DNA of 34,298 nucleotides. It comes from a virus. The notes below the pieces were generated by a model. That model was given only the letters and a program-made list of their open reading frames with translations, was not told the origin of the DNA and made no database searches. The stretch is taken from positions 1-34,298 of IMG/VR virus record IMGVR_UViG_3300028864_000064; one strand, written 5' to 3'. Positions 7,066 through 13,682 of this stretch are shown here, piece by piece. The position numbers and the translations under genes were made by a program. Position 1 is the stretch's first letter. Every line of letters starts with the position of its first letter.

Positions 7066-7131
7066 TGGAGGTGGAGGGAGTCGAACCCTCGTCTTGCATA
7101 CTTTCAAATAAACTTCATCAAATTTCAATGA

Positions 7132-7160
7132 CAAATTTACTCATTTATTTTGATATACAA
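7132..7160 (-). promoter_or_regulatory. promoter of the tmRNA gene
   Basis: The minus strand reads TTG (7160-7158), 18 bases, TAAATTTG (7139-7132). This fits the Bacteroidota consensus and would start transcription close to 7126, the 5' edge of the acceptor piece. Confidence 0.65.
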
Positions 7161-7199
7161 TATGTTTTGTGTAAATTTTATGATTATTTATATTAAAAA

Positions 7200-7661
7200 C
7201 TACTTATGGTTTTTGAAACTAAAAATTTGTGATTTAACTTCTAACCTACGCATAATTGAATAAATTATATTCATTTCAAAATAACTGCATTTGTCCATTT
7301 GGGTTGGCTTGACTATTTCGGTTATTTTATTATTTTCATCAACCCAAAGTAAACCCCATCCGAAAGGCAAGTCTTTTTCTTTAATTAATCCGGAAGGGCA
7401 TAAATAGCTTCTATAGTCACCAACATCATCGGATGAATTAATTCTATGTTTCTTCTTAAGATCTGCTAAGAAATCACTCCTTGATACTTTTACTTCAATC
7501 TGTTGTGTTTTATAACATCCAAAACCAAAAATGTCGGGCTCACATGGTATTTGACAACATATTTCAACAGCGACATATTTAGGCTTGTTCCATTTTATCA
7601 GTCTGTTATATTTTAACCATTTTGCACCTAAATTACAAAGTTCTGTGTGAGTAATATTCAT
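7200..7661 (-). CDS. putative nuclease-like conserved phage protein
   Basis: 153 residues from the ATG at 7661. The segment C-E-P-D-I-F-G-F-G followed by QQIEVKVSRSDFLADLKKKHR has the D...(E)xK layout of PD-(D/E)XK-fold proteins such as the MmcB group. This family is common in phages. Catalytic function is not proven by sight. It is the first minus-strand gene after the large divergent intergenic region, and the tmRNA promoter lies just past its stop. Confidence 0.5.
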   Translation of the reverse strand: MNITHTELCNLGAKWLKYNRLIKWNKPKYVAVEICCQIPCEPDIFGFGCYKTQQIEVKVSRSDFLADLKKKHRINSSDDVGDYRSYLCPSGLIKEKDLPFGWGLLWVDENNKITEIVKPTQMDKCSYFEMNIIYSIMRRLEVKSQIFSFKNHK

Positions 7662-7841
7662 AATATTTATATTTAAAATGTATAAACTATTCAGAAAGAG
7701 CCAGAGTTTTTGAGATATAAAATTCCCTACTGCAAAATGTTTAAATTTCACAGCAGGATTTTATATTATAAACGATTCGTCAGTCGCCTGTCGCCCCATC
7801 AATATCTTTTCTTAGAATAAATCCGAAAAGTAGAACACATT

Positions 7842-8082
7842 ATGCAATTTATTTGCATCCATACGGGCTGTATTCACTGTTACCAGTATCCCTTCACCCT
7901 GTCATGTGTATGGTTTCTTCTATGATATTAAAACAATTTCTTCGAACGGACACTTGACTTATAAAAGAAATCGCTACAGAGGGCGTGCAAAGCTCCGTAG
8001 CGATTAATTTAAAACAAACAATTGTGTCGTCAATTTTATATCGGGCGGAAATCTGAACAAGTCAGGTTTTGCACGCCCGATT
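7842..8082. ncRNA. structured noncoding region with alternative pairings
   Basis: No convincing gene lies between 7662 and 8257. Complementary segments are dense: ATGCAA/TTGCAT (7842-7858), CCATAC/GTATGG (7859-7913), AATCGCTAC (7969-7977) with GTAGCGATT (7997-8005), and ATCGGGCG (8040-8047) with CGCCCGAT (8074-8081). GGGCGTGCAAA in the first hairpin (7981-7991) is perfectly complementary to TTTGCACGCCC (8068-8078) in the second, so the two hairpins exclude an 11-bp alternative. This could be an attenuator, a regulatory RNA or a kissing pair. The strand is undecided. Confidence 0.5.
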
Positions 8083-8189
8083 TGTGACTGCAAATATAGA
8101 AACTATTTTCGGATAATCTACCATAAAACATATATTTTTCGTCTGAAAAGTTAAACTTTCGGTGTATTTCTATCTTTTAACGATAATTG

Positions 8190-8221
8190 TTTGCGTATAT
8201 GCAATAAAAGCAGTACTTTTA
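8190..8221 (+). promoter_or_regulatory. early promoter with operator-like core (copy 1)
   Basis: TTTG (8190-8193), a 20-base spacer, TACTTTTA (8214-8221). The spacer starts CGTATATGCAA, so TTGCGTATATGCAA has TTGC/GCAA outer symmetry. A second promoter at 11281 has the same layout and near-identical bases, implying shared control. Confidence 0.6.
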
Positions 8222-8257
8222 CATCGTAATCAAAACAAACAATTAAAAAATACAGTC

Positions 8258-8455
8258 ATGTTATTTACAAAAGAATTTTATGAAATAATGGACATGTTCG
8301 AAAAAAACGCAAAAAGTTTAGTTTCAATGGGAAGTCAAGGTTTGAAGCGCGAAGAAAAAGAAAATTGGAACAGACAAATATACTACTGTGATGGAAATGC
8401 AAACAACGCTTTTAAAATGTTTCTTCACGGCGTTGCATTAGGAAAAATACTATAA
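8258..8455 (+). CDS. conserved hypothetical phage protein
   Basis: 65 residues from the ATG at 8258, 37 bases after the promoter. An upstream in-frame GTG would place the promoter inside the gene. The sequence has an acidic aromatic start (MLFTKEFYEIMDMFEK) and a conserved-looking C-terminus (QIYYCDGNANNAFKMFLHGV). I have the impression of a family common in Bacteroidota phages with no known role. It heads the plus-strand early block. Confidence 0.6.
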   Translation: MLFTKEFYEIMDMFEKNAKSLVSMGSQGLKREEKENWNRQIYYCDGNANNAFKMFLHGVALGKIL

Positions 8456-8495
8456 TTAATCATTCAGCCCTCGACAACACGGCGAAGTCAATCTT

Positions 8496-8630
8496 ATGAA
8501 AACAACAATATTTTTAGCAATCTATCTTATCCCAGCAATTCTTTTTACTTTTAAAGTTGGGCAAATTTATTATTCAGGAATAAAAAATCTTTTAAAAAAA
8601 TACACTTATGAAAACAAAATTATCAATTAA
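8496..8630 (+). CDS. small membrane peptide
   Basis: 44 residues: [20 protein letters not shown], then a lysine-rich tail ([14 protein letters not shown]). It has one membrane helix with a cytosolic basic end. Its last 23 bases overlap the start of the pentapeptide gene in another frame. There is no family I can name. Confidence 0.45.
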   Translation: MKTTIFLAIYLIPAILFTFKVGQIYYSGIKNLLKKYTYENKIIN

Positions 8631-9387
8631 ATCGATTTGGGGTTCTTTATTATTTGAGTTAGAATGTGAAAACAATTCTATTAAAAACACGTTATTAGAA
8701 GCTATTAAAAGCGGTGCAGACCTGAGACGTGCAAACCTGAGCGGTGCAGACCTGGGCGGTGCAGACCTGATACGTGCAAACCTGAGACGTGCAAACCTGA
8801 GCGGTGCAGACCTGAGCGGTGCAGACCTGGGCGGTGCAGACCTGAGACGTGCAAACCTGAGCGGTGCAGACCTGAGACGTGCATACCTGAGCGGTGCAGA
8901 CCTGAGACGTGCAGACCTGAGCGGTGCAGACCTGAGACGTGCAAACCTGAGACGTGCAAACCTGAGCGGTGCAGACCTGAGCGGTGCAGACCTGAGACGT
9001 GCAGACCTGAGCGGTGCAGACCTGAGACGTGCAGACCATAATGAAAGTACTGGATTCTTATTGTGTCAATGTCCATCCGAAGGGTCTTTTATTGCTTGGA
9101 AAAAATGCGGTAAATACATTGTCAAGCTTCAAGTTTGTGAAGATGCTAAAAGAAGCTCAGCGACAACTTTAAAATGTAGATGTTCTAAAGCATTATGTTT
9201 AGATATTCAAAATTTCGATGGTTCAAAATCAGATACTAATGCTGTACGTTCAAATAAATCATCATCATTTATTTATCATATAGGCAAGATAAATGATGTT
9301 TTAGATTTTGATGATGATAGGTTCAATGAATGCTCAACTGGAATACATTTCTTTATATCTCGTGAAATGGCTGTAAAATACAATTAA
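8608..9387 (+). CDS. pentapeptide-repeat protein with C-terminal domain
   Basis: 259 residues. Residues 37-141 are 21 pentapeptide units of the form A(D/N)LXX, which fold into a right-handed quadrilateral beta-helix. The remaining 118 residues form a separate domain ([20 protein letters not shown] ... [14 protein letters not shown]) like the DUF5758 domain seen after pentapeptide repeats in phages. Pentapeptide helices can mimic DNA, as in gyrase inhibitors, but many have no known role. Codons in the repeat (CTG, CGT) differ from the AT-rich neighbours. Confidence 0.75.
   Translation: MKTKLSIKSIWGSLLFELECENNSIKNTLLEAIKSGADLRRANLSGADLGGADLIRANLRRANLSGADLSGADLGGADLRRANLSGADLRRAYLSGADLRRADLSGADLRRANLRRANLSGADLSGADLRRADLSGADLRRADHNESTGFLLCQCPSEGSFIAWKKCGKYIVKLQVCEDAKRSSATTLKCRCSKALCLDIQNFDGSKSDTNAVRSNKSSSFIYHIGKINDVLDFDDDRFNECSTGIHFFISREMAVKYN
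8716..9030 (+). repeat. 21 tandem 15-bp units (pentapeptide-coding)
   Basis: The units alternate mainly between GCAGACCTGAGCGGT and GCAAACCTGAGACGT, nearly identical at the DNA level. The GC content is visibly higher than in the flanks. Near-perfect DNA identity means recent amplification by slippage or recombination, so copy number should vary between relatives. Confidence 0.9.
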
Positions 9388-9391
9388 ACTC

Positions 9392-9520
9392 ATGAAAAAG
9401 ATATTTTCAACAATTTTTGGCGTAGTAGGTCTTTGCTTACTCAGTTCTCACCTTATTTTAGGACTTATCTTGTTAGTTATTTTTGGAGTAATTTTATTAA
9501 TAATTTTAAAAATCAAATAA
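9392..9520 (+). CDS. small two-helix membrane peptide
   Basis: 42 residues, almost wholly hydrophobic: MKKIFSTIFGVVGLCLLSSH, then a run of Leu/Ile/Val ending KIK. It lies 4 bases after the pentapeptide gene and 1 base before the next start. Tight packing suggests co-translation. No family is recognised. Confidence 0.5.
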   Translation: MKKIFSTIFGVVGLCLLSSHLILGLILLVIFGVILLIILKIK

Positions 9521-9521
9521 T

Positions 9522-9677
9522 ATGGAAAACTTAATTTTCAGCATTTTAGGAATTATAGCAATTTTATTACTTGCTATTCCGCCAAGAATTCAAGAACATC
9601 GAGCTTATAAAAAAGAAAAGTTCGCAGGAGAAAAATTTCGTGAGTATAAAAAACGAATGAAAAGTAGGAGGTATTAA
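9522..9677 (+). CDS. small membrane peptide with basic tail
   Basis: 51 residues. The N-terminal helix is IFSILGIIAILLLAIPP, followed by a strongly basic tail (EHRAYKKEKFAGEKFREYKK). The sequence near its end (GTAGGAGGT) supplies a strong Shine-Dalgarno site for the next gene. Its function is not recognisable. Confidence 0.5.
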   Translation: MENLIFSILGIIAILLLAIPPRIQEHRAYKKEKFAGEKFREYKKRMKSRRY

Positions 9678-9678
9678 T

Positions 9679-10272
9679 ATGAACAAACAACAATTTTTAG
9701 GTGCAAGTTTGCACACTGGGATTTATTGTGAAATAATAGATTTTAGAAAGGATTATGTAGGTAATCAAATTGACAAAATAATAGGGATTGAACAGTGGTC
9801 TAAAGATGGTCTTTTATATAGCTATAAAACTCTTGGAGGAGCAAAACCAGCTATTGAGGGTATTATTCCTATCCTCCGCCCTCTTTCCGACCTAACCAAA
9901 CCAATCACGCATAATGGCGAAACGTTTGTGCCGATGATAAAATTGCTAGAAATGGAGCAGTCGCTTGGACTTACCTACGCAACGTTAAGTATGAAAGTAA
10001 TTAGGGTATCTTACAATGAGTCAGATAAGTTCAGCACGCATAATGTAGAATACACAGAACCCTATACAAATATGGATGATGGTATAATAACATTTTCATA
10101 TTCTGAGCAATTTAGAAGATTTGGAAAGGTTATGAGTCACCCATACAGGCAGCCACTTAGTGTCGGTTATCAAATAGACTTATTTCTTAAGCTAATAGAA
10201 TGGCATTTCAACCTTATGGATGAATCAGAGCCATTTATTTCCGTAACAGAAGAATTCAATCCTTATAAATAA
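9679..10272 (+). CDS. conserved Bacteroidota phage protein
   Basis: 197 residues. The central PILRPLSDLTKPITHNGETF segment is one I recognise from many Bacteroidota phage genomes, always as hypothetical. No membrane segment or catalytic motif is visible. The start is favoured by AGGAGGT at 9667-9673, which is unusual because Bacteroidota genes generally lack strong Shine-Dalgarno sites. It lies 1 base after the previous stop. Confidence 0.7.
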   Translation: MNKQQFLGASLHTGIYCEIIDFRKDYVGNQIDKIIGIEQWSKDGLLYSYKTLGGAKPAIEGIIPILRPLSDLTKPITHNGETFVPMIKLLEMEQSLGLTYATLSMKVIRVSYNESDKFSTHNVEYTEPYTNMDDGIITFSYSEQFRRFGKVMSHPYRQPLSVGYQIDLFLKLIEWHFNLMDESEPFISVTEEFNPYK

Positions 10273-10276
10273 CACA

Positions 10277-10615
10277 ATGAAAGTAACAGATAAAATATAC
10301 AGTAAAGAAACTAATAAACAAGGGCGTATAATCGAGCTAATCGGATTAAATGGAGCACCTTGTTTAGCTCAAATTAAATGGTTTGACAACAGTATATCAA
10401 TCGAGGATTTAAACGACATTGCTTTGCTTCCCGAACAGGAGTTAATCAACTCAATTAAATTGCAGCCATCACGAATTTTAAAGCTTCTAATCGCTATAAA
10501 GTGTTGGTTTATTATCTTTTGGATAGCAAAAATGGAAAGCAACGACCAGAAATGGATCAATCGTGCTTTGGTTTTAATTATTAGTTATTTTTTAGTAAGA
10601 ACTTTAATAGGATAA
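10277..10615 (+). CDS. hypothetical protein with C-terminal membrane segments
   Basis: 112 residues. Residues 1-60 look like a small beta domain (DKIYSKETNKQGRIIELIG), followed by two hydrophobic stretches (LLIAIKCWFIIFWIA and ALVLIISYFLVRTLIG). Its position 4 bases after the previous gene and 3 before the deaminase gene indicates one operon. No family is recognised. Confidence 0.5.
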   Translation: MKVTDKIYSKETNKQGRIIELIGLNGAPCLAQIKWFDNSISIEDLNDIALLPEQELINSIKLQPSRILKLLIAIKCWFIIFWIAKMESNDQKWINRALVLIISYFLVRTLIG

Positions 10616-10618
10616 ATT

Positions 10619-11068
10619 ATGAAAAATTATTCATCTCTTTTTATGGATATAGCCGAAAGAACGGCTATTGAAAGTAACTGTGTAAAATATAAAGTTGGTG
10701 CTGTAGTCGTAAAAGATAACAGAATAATTTTGCAAGGTTACAATGGTACTATTTCAGGATTTTTAAACTGTTCTGATAAATTTAAAGATTTAGACTTATC
10801 AAATGAAGAAAACAGAGAGTTACATCACAAATGGTCAATGGCTTTTGAAGTTCACGCAGAAATGAATGTAATTTCATATGCTGCTAAAAAAGGTATTTCT
10901 CTTGAAAATACTACTTTATTTTGTACACATTCTCCTTGTAATAATTGTTTAAAACATTTGATTCAATCAGGAGTAACAAATATCATTTACAAATATGATT
11001 ATGTAGATAATTCAAAACTACACGATAGAGAAGAATTACTAAAGTTAATTAAAATTGAACGTTATTAA
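10619..11068 (+). CDS. deoxycytidylate (dCMP) deaminase
   Basis: 149 residues. It converts dCMP to dUMP and so feeds dTTP synthesis for phage DNA replication. The zinc and catalytic signature is complete: H79-A-E81 (VHAEMN) and PCNNC with C107 and C110. The N-terminus YKVGAVVVKDNRIILQGYNG is typical of the family, and the length is normal. The gene starts 3 bases after its neighbour in the early operon. The related ComEB-type deaminases have the same motifs; substrate choice is inferred from the context. Confidence 0.85.
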   Translation: MKNYSSLFMDIAERTAIESNCVKYKVGAVVVKDNRIILQGYNGTISGFLNCSDKFKDLDLSNEENRELHHKWSMAFEVHAEMNVISYAAKKGISLENTTLFCTHSPCNNCLKHLIQSGVTNIIYKYDYVDNSKLHDREELLKLIKIERY

Positions 11069-11078
11069 AATAAACACA

Positions 11079-11258
11079 ATGACAGAAATACAGAAAATAC
11101 AAAAAGTTTGTGTTGAGCTTAAAATCAACCAACATAAAATGTGCAAAGAAATTTGCATCAATCACTCTACTTTGTGCAGATATTACAAAGGAGAAATCAA
11201 AAACCCTTCTTATAGAATTGTAGTTAAATTAATGGAATATGTCGGACTAATAAAATAA
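11079..11258 (+). CDS. small Cro/XRE-like helix-turn-helix protein
   Basis: 59 residues from the ATG at 11079. KINQHKMCKEICINHSTLCR followed by YKGEIKNPSYRIVVKLMEYV is a classic helix-turn-helix of the Cro/XRE type. It lies directly upstream of the promoter at 11281 and in the same operon as the promoter at 8190. It could be the regulator of these twin promoters, but no direct evidence is visible. Confidence 0.65.
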   Translation: MTEIQKIQKVCVELKINQHKMCKEICINHSTLCRYYKGEIKNPSYRIVVKLMEYVGLIK

Positions 11259-11280
11259 TTCAAACATTTAACTTATATTG

Positions 11281-11312
11281 TTTGCGTACGTGCAAAAGAA
11301 ACAGTAATTTTA
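11281..11312 (+). promoter_or_regulatory. early promoter with operator-like core (copy 2)
   Basis: TTTG (11281-11284), a 20-base spacer, TAATTTTA (11305-11312). The core TTGCGTACGTGCAA matches copy 1 at 8190 in 12 of 14 bases. It lies 23 bases before the next gene. The conserved spacer core is a candidate repressor site. Confidence 0.6.
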
Positions 11313-11335
11313 CGGAGTAATAAAGAAAAAACATT

Positions 11336-11545
11336 ATGACACAACAAGAAATTAATGAACAAATTGAATCAGATGAATTAGAAGACTTATTATGGGAATT
11401 CTCTGATGAATGCGAGAATTGCGGTGATAAATATCCAAGTTCAAAATTAAATGAATACGGCCTTTGCTCAGATTGTGAAGAAGCAATGCAAGCAGAAAAG
11501 AAAGCTATTCAAGATACAGAAAACTCGCTACAAAACTTTAGATAA
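11336..11545 (+). CDS. small zinc-ribbon-like protein
   Basis: 69 residues, very acidic at the N-terminus. One zinc-ribbon-like motif is present: CENCGDKYPSSKLNEYGLCS followed by DC. Such proteins are usually small nucleic-acid or protein adaptors. The stop overlaps the next start by one base (TAATG). Confidence 0.55.
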   Translation: MTQQEINEQIESDELEDLLWEFSDECENCGDKYPSSKLNEYGLCSDCEEAMQAEKKAIQDTENSLQNFR

Positions 11546-11712
11546 TGGAAACAATTCAAGACATCTCAATACAATTAGTTTCGGCAGTTAATAGGTTCGA
11601 GTATAGAAAGCTCTTTCCTGACCATTTCAAAGAATCAAATCAGGATTTAATCACTGAAATTCTGAATTTGCAAAATGAGTTAAATAGTGCATTAAAATTA
11701 ATAACAAAATAA
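11545..11712 (+). CDS. small hypothetical protein
   Basis: 55 residues, helical and acidic (METIQDISIQLVSAVNRFEY ... ITEILNLQNELNSALKLITK). The start shares one base with the stop of the zinc-ribbon gene (TAATG), which argues that it is real. No family is recognised. Confidence 0.5.
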   Translation: METIQDISIQLVSAVNRFEYRKLFPDHFKESNQDLITEILNLQNELNSALKLITK

Positions 11713-11719
11713 CAATATT

Positions 11720-11905
11720 ATGAATGAATTAAAAAATAAGATTATCGAAGCCTTAAATGATGAATCTGAAACGCTTTACGGAATAGGTTCGTGTGGCGAA
11801 TTAGGAGATTCTGTTGAGGCTATTATTTCTGACTATTTTTCTTACATAGCAGATAAGATTTTAGATATTGAGGAGCTAAAACAATTGAAGCACTTTCAAG
11901 ATTAA
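11720..11905 (+). CDS. small acidic hypothetical protein, possibly interrupted
   Basis: 61 residues, acidic (TLYGIGSCGELGDSVEAIIS). The frame stops at TAA (11903-11905), yet the same frame continues open to 12085 with coding-like sequence. Either the gene is complete and the following frame is a separate remnant, or an ochre mutation has split one longer gene. I cannot decide without homologues. Confidence 0.5.
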   Translation: MNELKNKIIEALNDESETLYGIGSCGELGDSVEAIISDYFSYIADKILDIEELKQLKHFQD

Positions 11906-12085
11906 TCTATTGGATTATGGTGCTTTGATTGCAACCCAAAAGAATTACTTCATAAATTGAATGCAAGTCAATCCGATGCTCACTGTCTAGTTCTTGAAGA
12001 TTTTGAACAGTTATTAAAAGACTGGGAACGATTTTGTAATAATGAAAATTACTTCAAAAGCCCATTTTTTCAACTTGGTGATTAA
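11906..12085 (+). pseudogene. coding-like frame without a start codon
   Basis: The frame following the TAA at 11903 reads WCFDCNPKELLHKLNASQSD, continues with an LVLEDFEQLLKDWERF segment, and stops at 12083-12085. The composition and CxxC motif look like a real protein, but no ATG, GTG or TTG in frame precedes it after the TAA. It is either the second half of an interrupted gene or a gene that lost its start. ATT at 11909 is the only near-cognate start. Confidence 0.45.
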
Positions 12086-12095
12086 ATTAAACCCA

Positions 12096-12120
12096 TCGGA
12101 TAGTCTATTTGGCTATCCGA
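12096..12120 (+). promoter_or_regulatory. leader hairpin before the annealing-protein gene
   Basis: TCGGATAG (12096-12103), a 9-base loop, CTATCCGA (12113-12120): a perfect 8-bp stem 15 bases before the ATG at 12136. It has no T-run on the plus strand, so it is not a clear terminator. It could shape translation or mark an RNA processing site. Confidence 0.45.
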
Positions 12121-12135
12121 ATAAAATAAACAAAA

Positions 12136-12759
12136 ATGGAAAACTTAGAAATTTATAACAAAATACGCATAGTTCCAGAAGAAGCAAAGAAAAAGATAAC
12201 AGGGGGTCGTATTGGCGGAATGACGGACATTAACCCAATGTGGAGAATTAAAACACTTACTGACACATTCGGAATCTGTGGCATTGGATGGAAATATATA
12301 ATAACATCTCAAAAGCTTGAAAAAGGGTGCAACGATGAAGTTTCTGCATTTGTAACAATTGATTTATTTATAAAGGTAGATAATGAGTGGAGCGATGGCA
12401 TTCCCGGTGTTGGTGGCTCTTCTTTCGTTGCAAAAGAAAAGAACGGCATGTATCAAAGCGATGAATGCTTTAAAATGGCTCTAACCGATGCTATTTCTGT
12501 ATCATGTAAGGCTCTTGGAATGGGTGCAGATATATATTTTGAAAAAGACAGGACAAAATACGATGCAAAATCTGAATTAACTCCGATTAATAAACCGTCT
12601 TTCTTGGATGTAAACAAAGCTATTGACGAAATGGACAACGCAAAAAGCAGAGCTGAAATGGCTACTATATGGACTAAATATGTAGGGTTGCAAAGCGATG
12701 TAAACTTTACAGAATCACTTAGAAAGGCGGGTTTAAAATTTCCAAAACAAGTAAAATAA
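12136..12759 (+). CDS. Rad52-like single-strand annealing protein
   Basis: 207 residues. ITGGRIGGMTDINPMWRIKT near residue 20, GICGIGWKY near 50, and SDECFKMALTDAISVSCKAL near 120 ending in GMGADIYF form the core of the Rad52-type annealing proteins found in many phages (Sak/DUF1071-like). They pair complementary strands during recombination-dependent replication and repair. The C-terminus is variable, as usual. The two genes that follow (helical partner, NinB-like) support a recombination module. Confidence 0.7.
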   Translation: MENLEIYNKIRIVPEEAKKKITGGRIGGMTDINPMWRIKTLTDTFGICGIGWKYIITSQKLEKGCNDEVSAFVTIDLFIKVDNEWSDGIPGVGGSSFVAKEKNGMYQSDECFKMALTDAISVSCKALGMGADIYFEKDRTKYDAKSELTPINKPSFLDVNKAIDEMDNAKSRAEMATIWTKYVGLQSDVNFTESLRKAGLKFPKQVK

Positions 12760-12763
12760 AATT

Positions 12764-13252
12764 ATGAACAACGAACAAACAGTAAGTAGCCTAGTGGCTA
12801 TGTTTCCAGAGACAAAAAGTGAGATAGAATCTTTTGTATCTAAGATGGTTAAAAACGCTTTAGACGGATATGTAAACCCACTTCATACCGAAGCTCAATT
12901 GGCGTGCATGGAAAAGGTTGTAAAAGACATTCGTTCTGATCCTGAATTTAAAGAAGCTGTTTTAAATGAAGCTGAGAAATTTGGGCAGAAAACTTTTAAT
13001 GAACACAACGCACAATTCCAGATTAAAGAAGTCGGTGCAAAATGGCATTACGAAAATTGCAATCATCAGCAATACGAGCGTATTTGCCAACAAATTGATG
13101 AACTTACAGAACAAAAGAAAGCTTTTGAAAAGTTCATGCAAGCACAGAAAAAGCCATTTGACTACATAGATTCTGAATCTGGGGAAATGTACGAAGTAAA
13201 TCCTCCTTACAAAACATCAACTACAAGTGTGGTAGTTACTATTTCAAAATGA
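12764..13252 (+). CDS. helical recombination-module protein
   Basis: 162 residues, mostly helical and charged, with a coiled-coil-like segment around 110-135 (YERICQQIDELTEQKKAFEK) and a C-terminal PPYKTSTTSVVVTISK strand. It lies 4 bases after the annealing protein and overlaps the NinB-like gene by 4 bases (ATGA). Proteins of this type accompany phage annealing proteins and may be nuclease or Gam-like partners; I cannot name the family. Confidence 0.55.
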   Translation: MNNEQTVSSLVAMFPETKSEIESFVSKMVKNALDGYVNPLHTEAQLACMEKVVKDIRSDPEFKEAVLNEAEKFGQKTFNEHNAQFQIKEVGAKWHYENCNHQQYERICQQIDELTEQKKAFEKFMQAQKKPFDYIDSESGEMYEVNPPYKTSTTSVVVTISK

Positions 13253-13677
13253 AACCTATTAAATTCATAAAAAAAGACGGAGTAATTCCAAACGAACCTT
13301 GGTTTTATAACGAGGTTGCAAAAGGGTTACTTCTTCTTAAAAACGGAAGTCATACGTTCGTGTTTGATAAGCCAGAAAGGAATATAGACCAAAATGCGTT
13401 GATGTGGATGTGGTTTGGTTGTTTATCAGAATCAGGAAGCGAACCAAGCGAATTTTACGAATACTACTGCAAAACTTTTCTGCCTGAACGATGTCTTTTT
13501 GATATTAACGGAAACTTCAAACGAGGTCAAACGTCTACTTTAAAGACGAATGAATTTGCTGAGTTTCTAAATAAAATACAAGCAGATGCAGCGCAACAAG
13601 GTATAACGCTACCATCGAAAAATGACAAAAACTTTGATTCATTTAAAAACGAATATCAGCGATTTATAAGACATTAA
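13249..13677 (+). CDS. NinB-like recombination protein
   Basis: 142 residues. The pattern ERNIDQNALMWMWFGCLSES, then EFYEYYCKTFLPE, then the TSTLKTNEFAEFL segment, ending AAQQGITLPS follows the NinB (lambda Orf) layout. NinB is a DNA-binding mediator that loads annealing proteins onto SSB-coated DNA. Location directly after the Rad52-like gene agrees. The length matches the family. Confidence 0.7.
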   Translation: MKPIKFIKKDGVIPNEPWFYNEVAKGLLLLKNGSHTFVFDKPERNIDQNALMWMWFGCLSESGSEPSEFYEYYCKTFLPERCLFDINGNFKRGQTSTLKTNEFAEFLNKIQADAAQQGITLPSKNDKNFDSFKNEYQRFIRH

Positions 13678-13682
13678 ACAAG

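Larger units (their letters stand above)
6855..7126 (-). ncRNA. ssrA: circularly permuted two-piece tmRNA
   Basis: The tRNA-like halves are in reversed order. First comes the acceptor piece (about 7126-7066): T-stem GAGGG, loop TTCGACT, CCCTC (7090-7074), then CACCTCC (7073-7067) and discriminator A7066. After a 62-base spacer comes the coding piece: GGGGGTG (7003-6997), then GGTTTTGA, as in tmRNA D-regions. GGGGGTG pairs with CACCTCC over 7 bp with G-U at the third pair, the alanine identity signal. Helix 2 is supported by TTGCACAC with GTATGCAA, and by TTTCAAA with TTTGAAA. A tag frame and terminator follow. CCA is not encoded. Trans-translation rescues stalled ribosomes and tags the nascent protein. 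Confidence 0.9.
6837..7146. repeat. 16-bp direct repeat flanking the tmRNA gene
   Basis: ACAAATTTACTCATTT occurs at 6837-6852 and again at 7131-7146, same orientation, one copy on each side of the tmRNA. On the minus strand each copy contains TAAATTTG, a -7 promoter element. One copy serves the tmRNA, the other could serve the gene at 6819. The repeat may mark a duplication or insertion boundary, or may simply be a reused promoter. Confidence 0.8.

Noticed and set aside
7066-7090. T-arm and acceptor strand read as part of an ordinary tRNA gene
   Set aside because: No D-arm or anticodon arm lies upstream at the right distance; the pairing partner GGGGGTG lies downstream, as in permuted tmRNA.
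7066-7126. A phage attachment site formed by the 3' end of a host tmRNA gene
   Set aside because: The 5' half, tag frame, promoter and terminator are all present beside it, and the acceptor strands pair with each other, so it is a gene and not only a target fragment.
7812-7862. A 16-residue frame on the minus strand in the long intergenic gap
   Set aside because: It is too short, has no coupled neighbour, and lies within strongly pairing sequence better explained as RNA structure.
8716-9030. CRISPR array
   Set aside because: The 15-bp units are contiguous with no spacers, and they encode pentapeptides in frame.
8695-9076. Long open frames on the minus strand opposite the pentapeptide gene
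   Set aside because: They come from the 15-bp repeats, give monotonous peptides, and have no independent signals.
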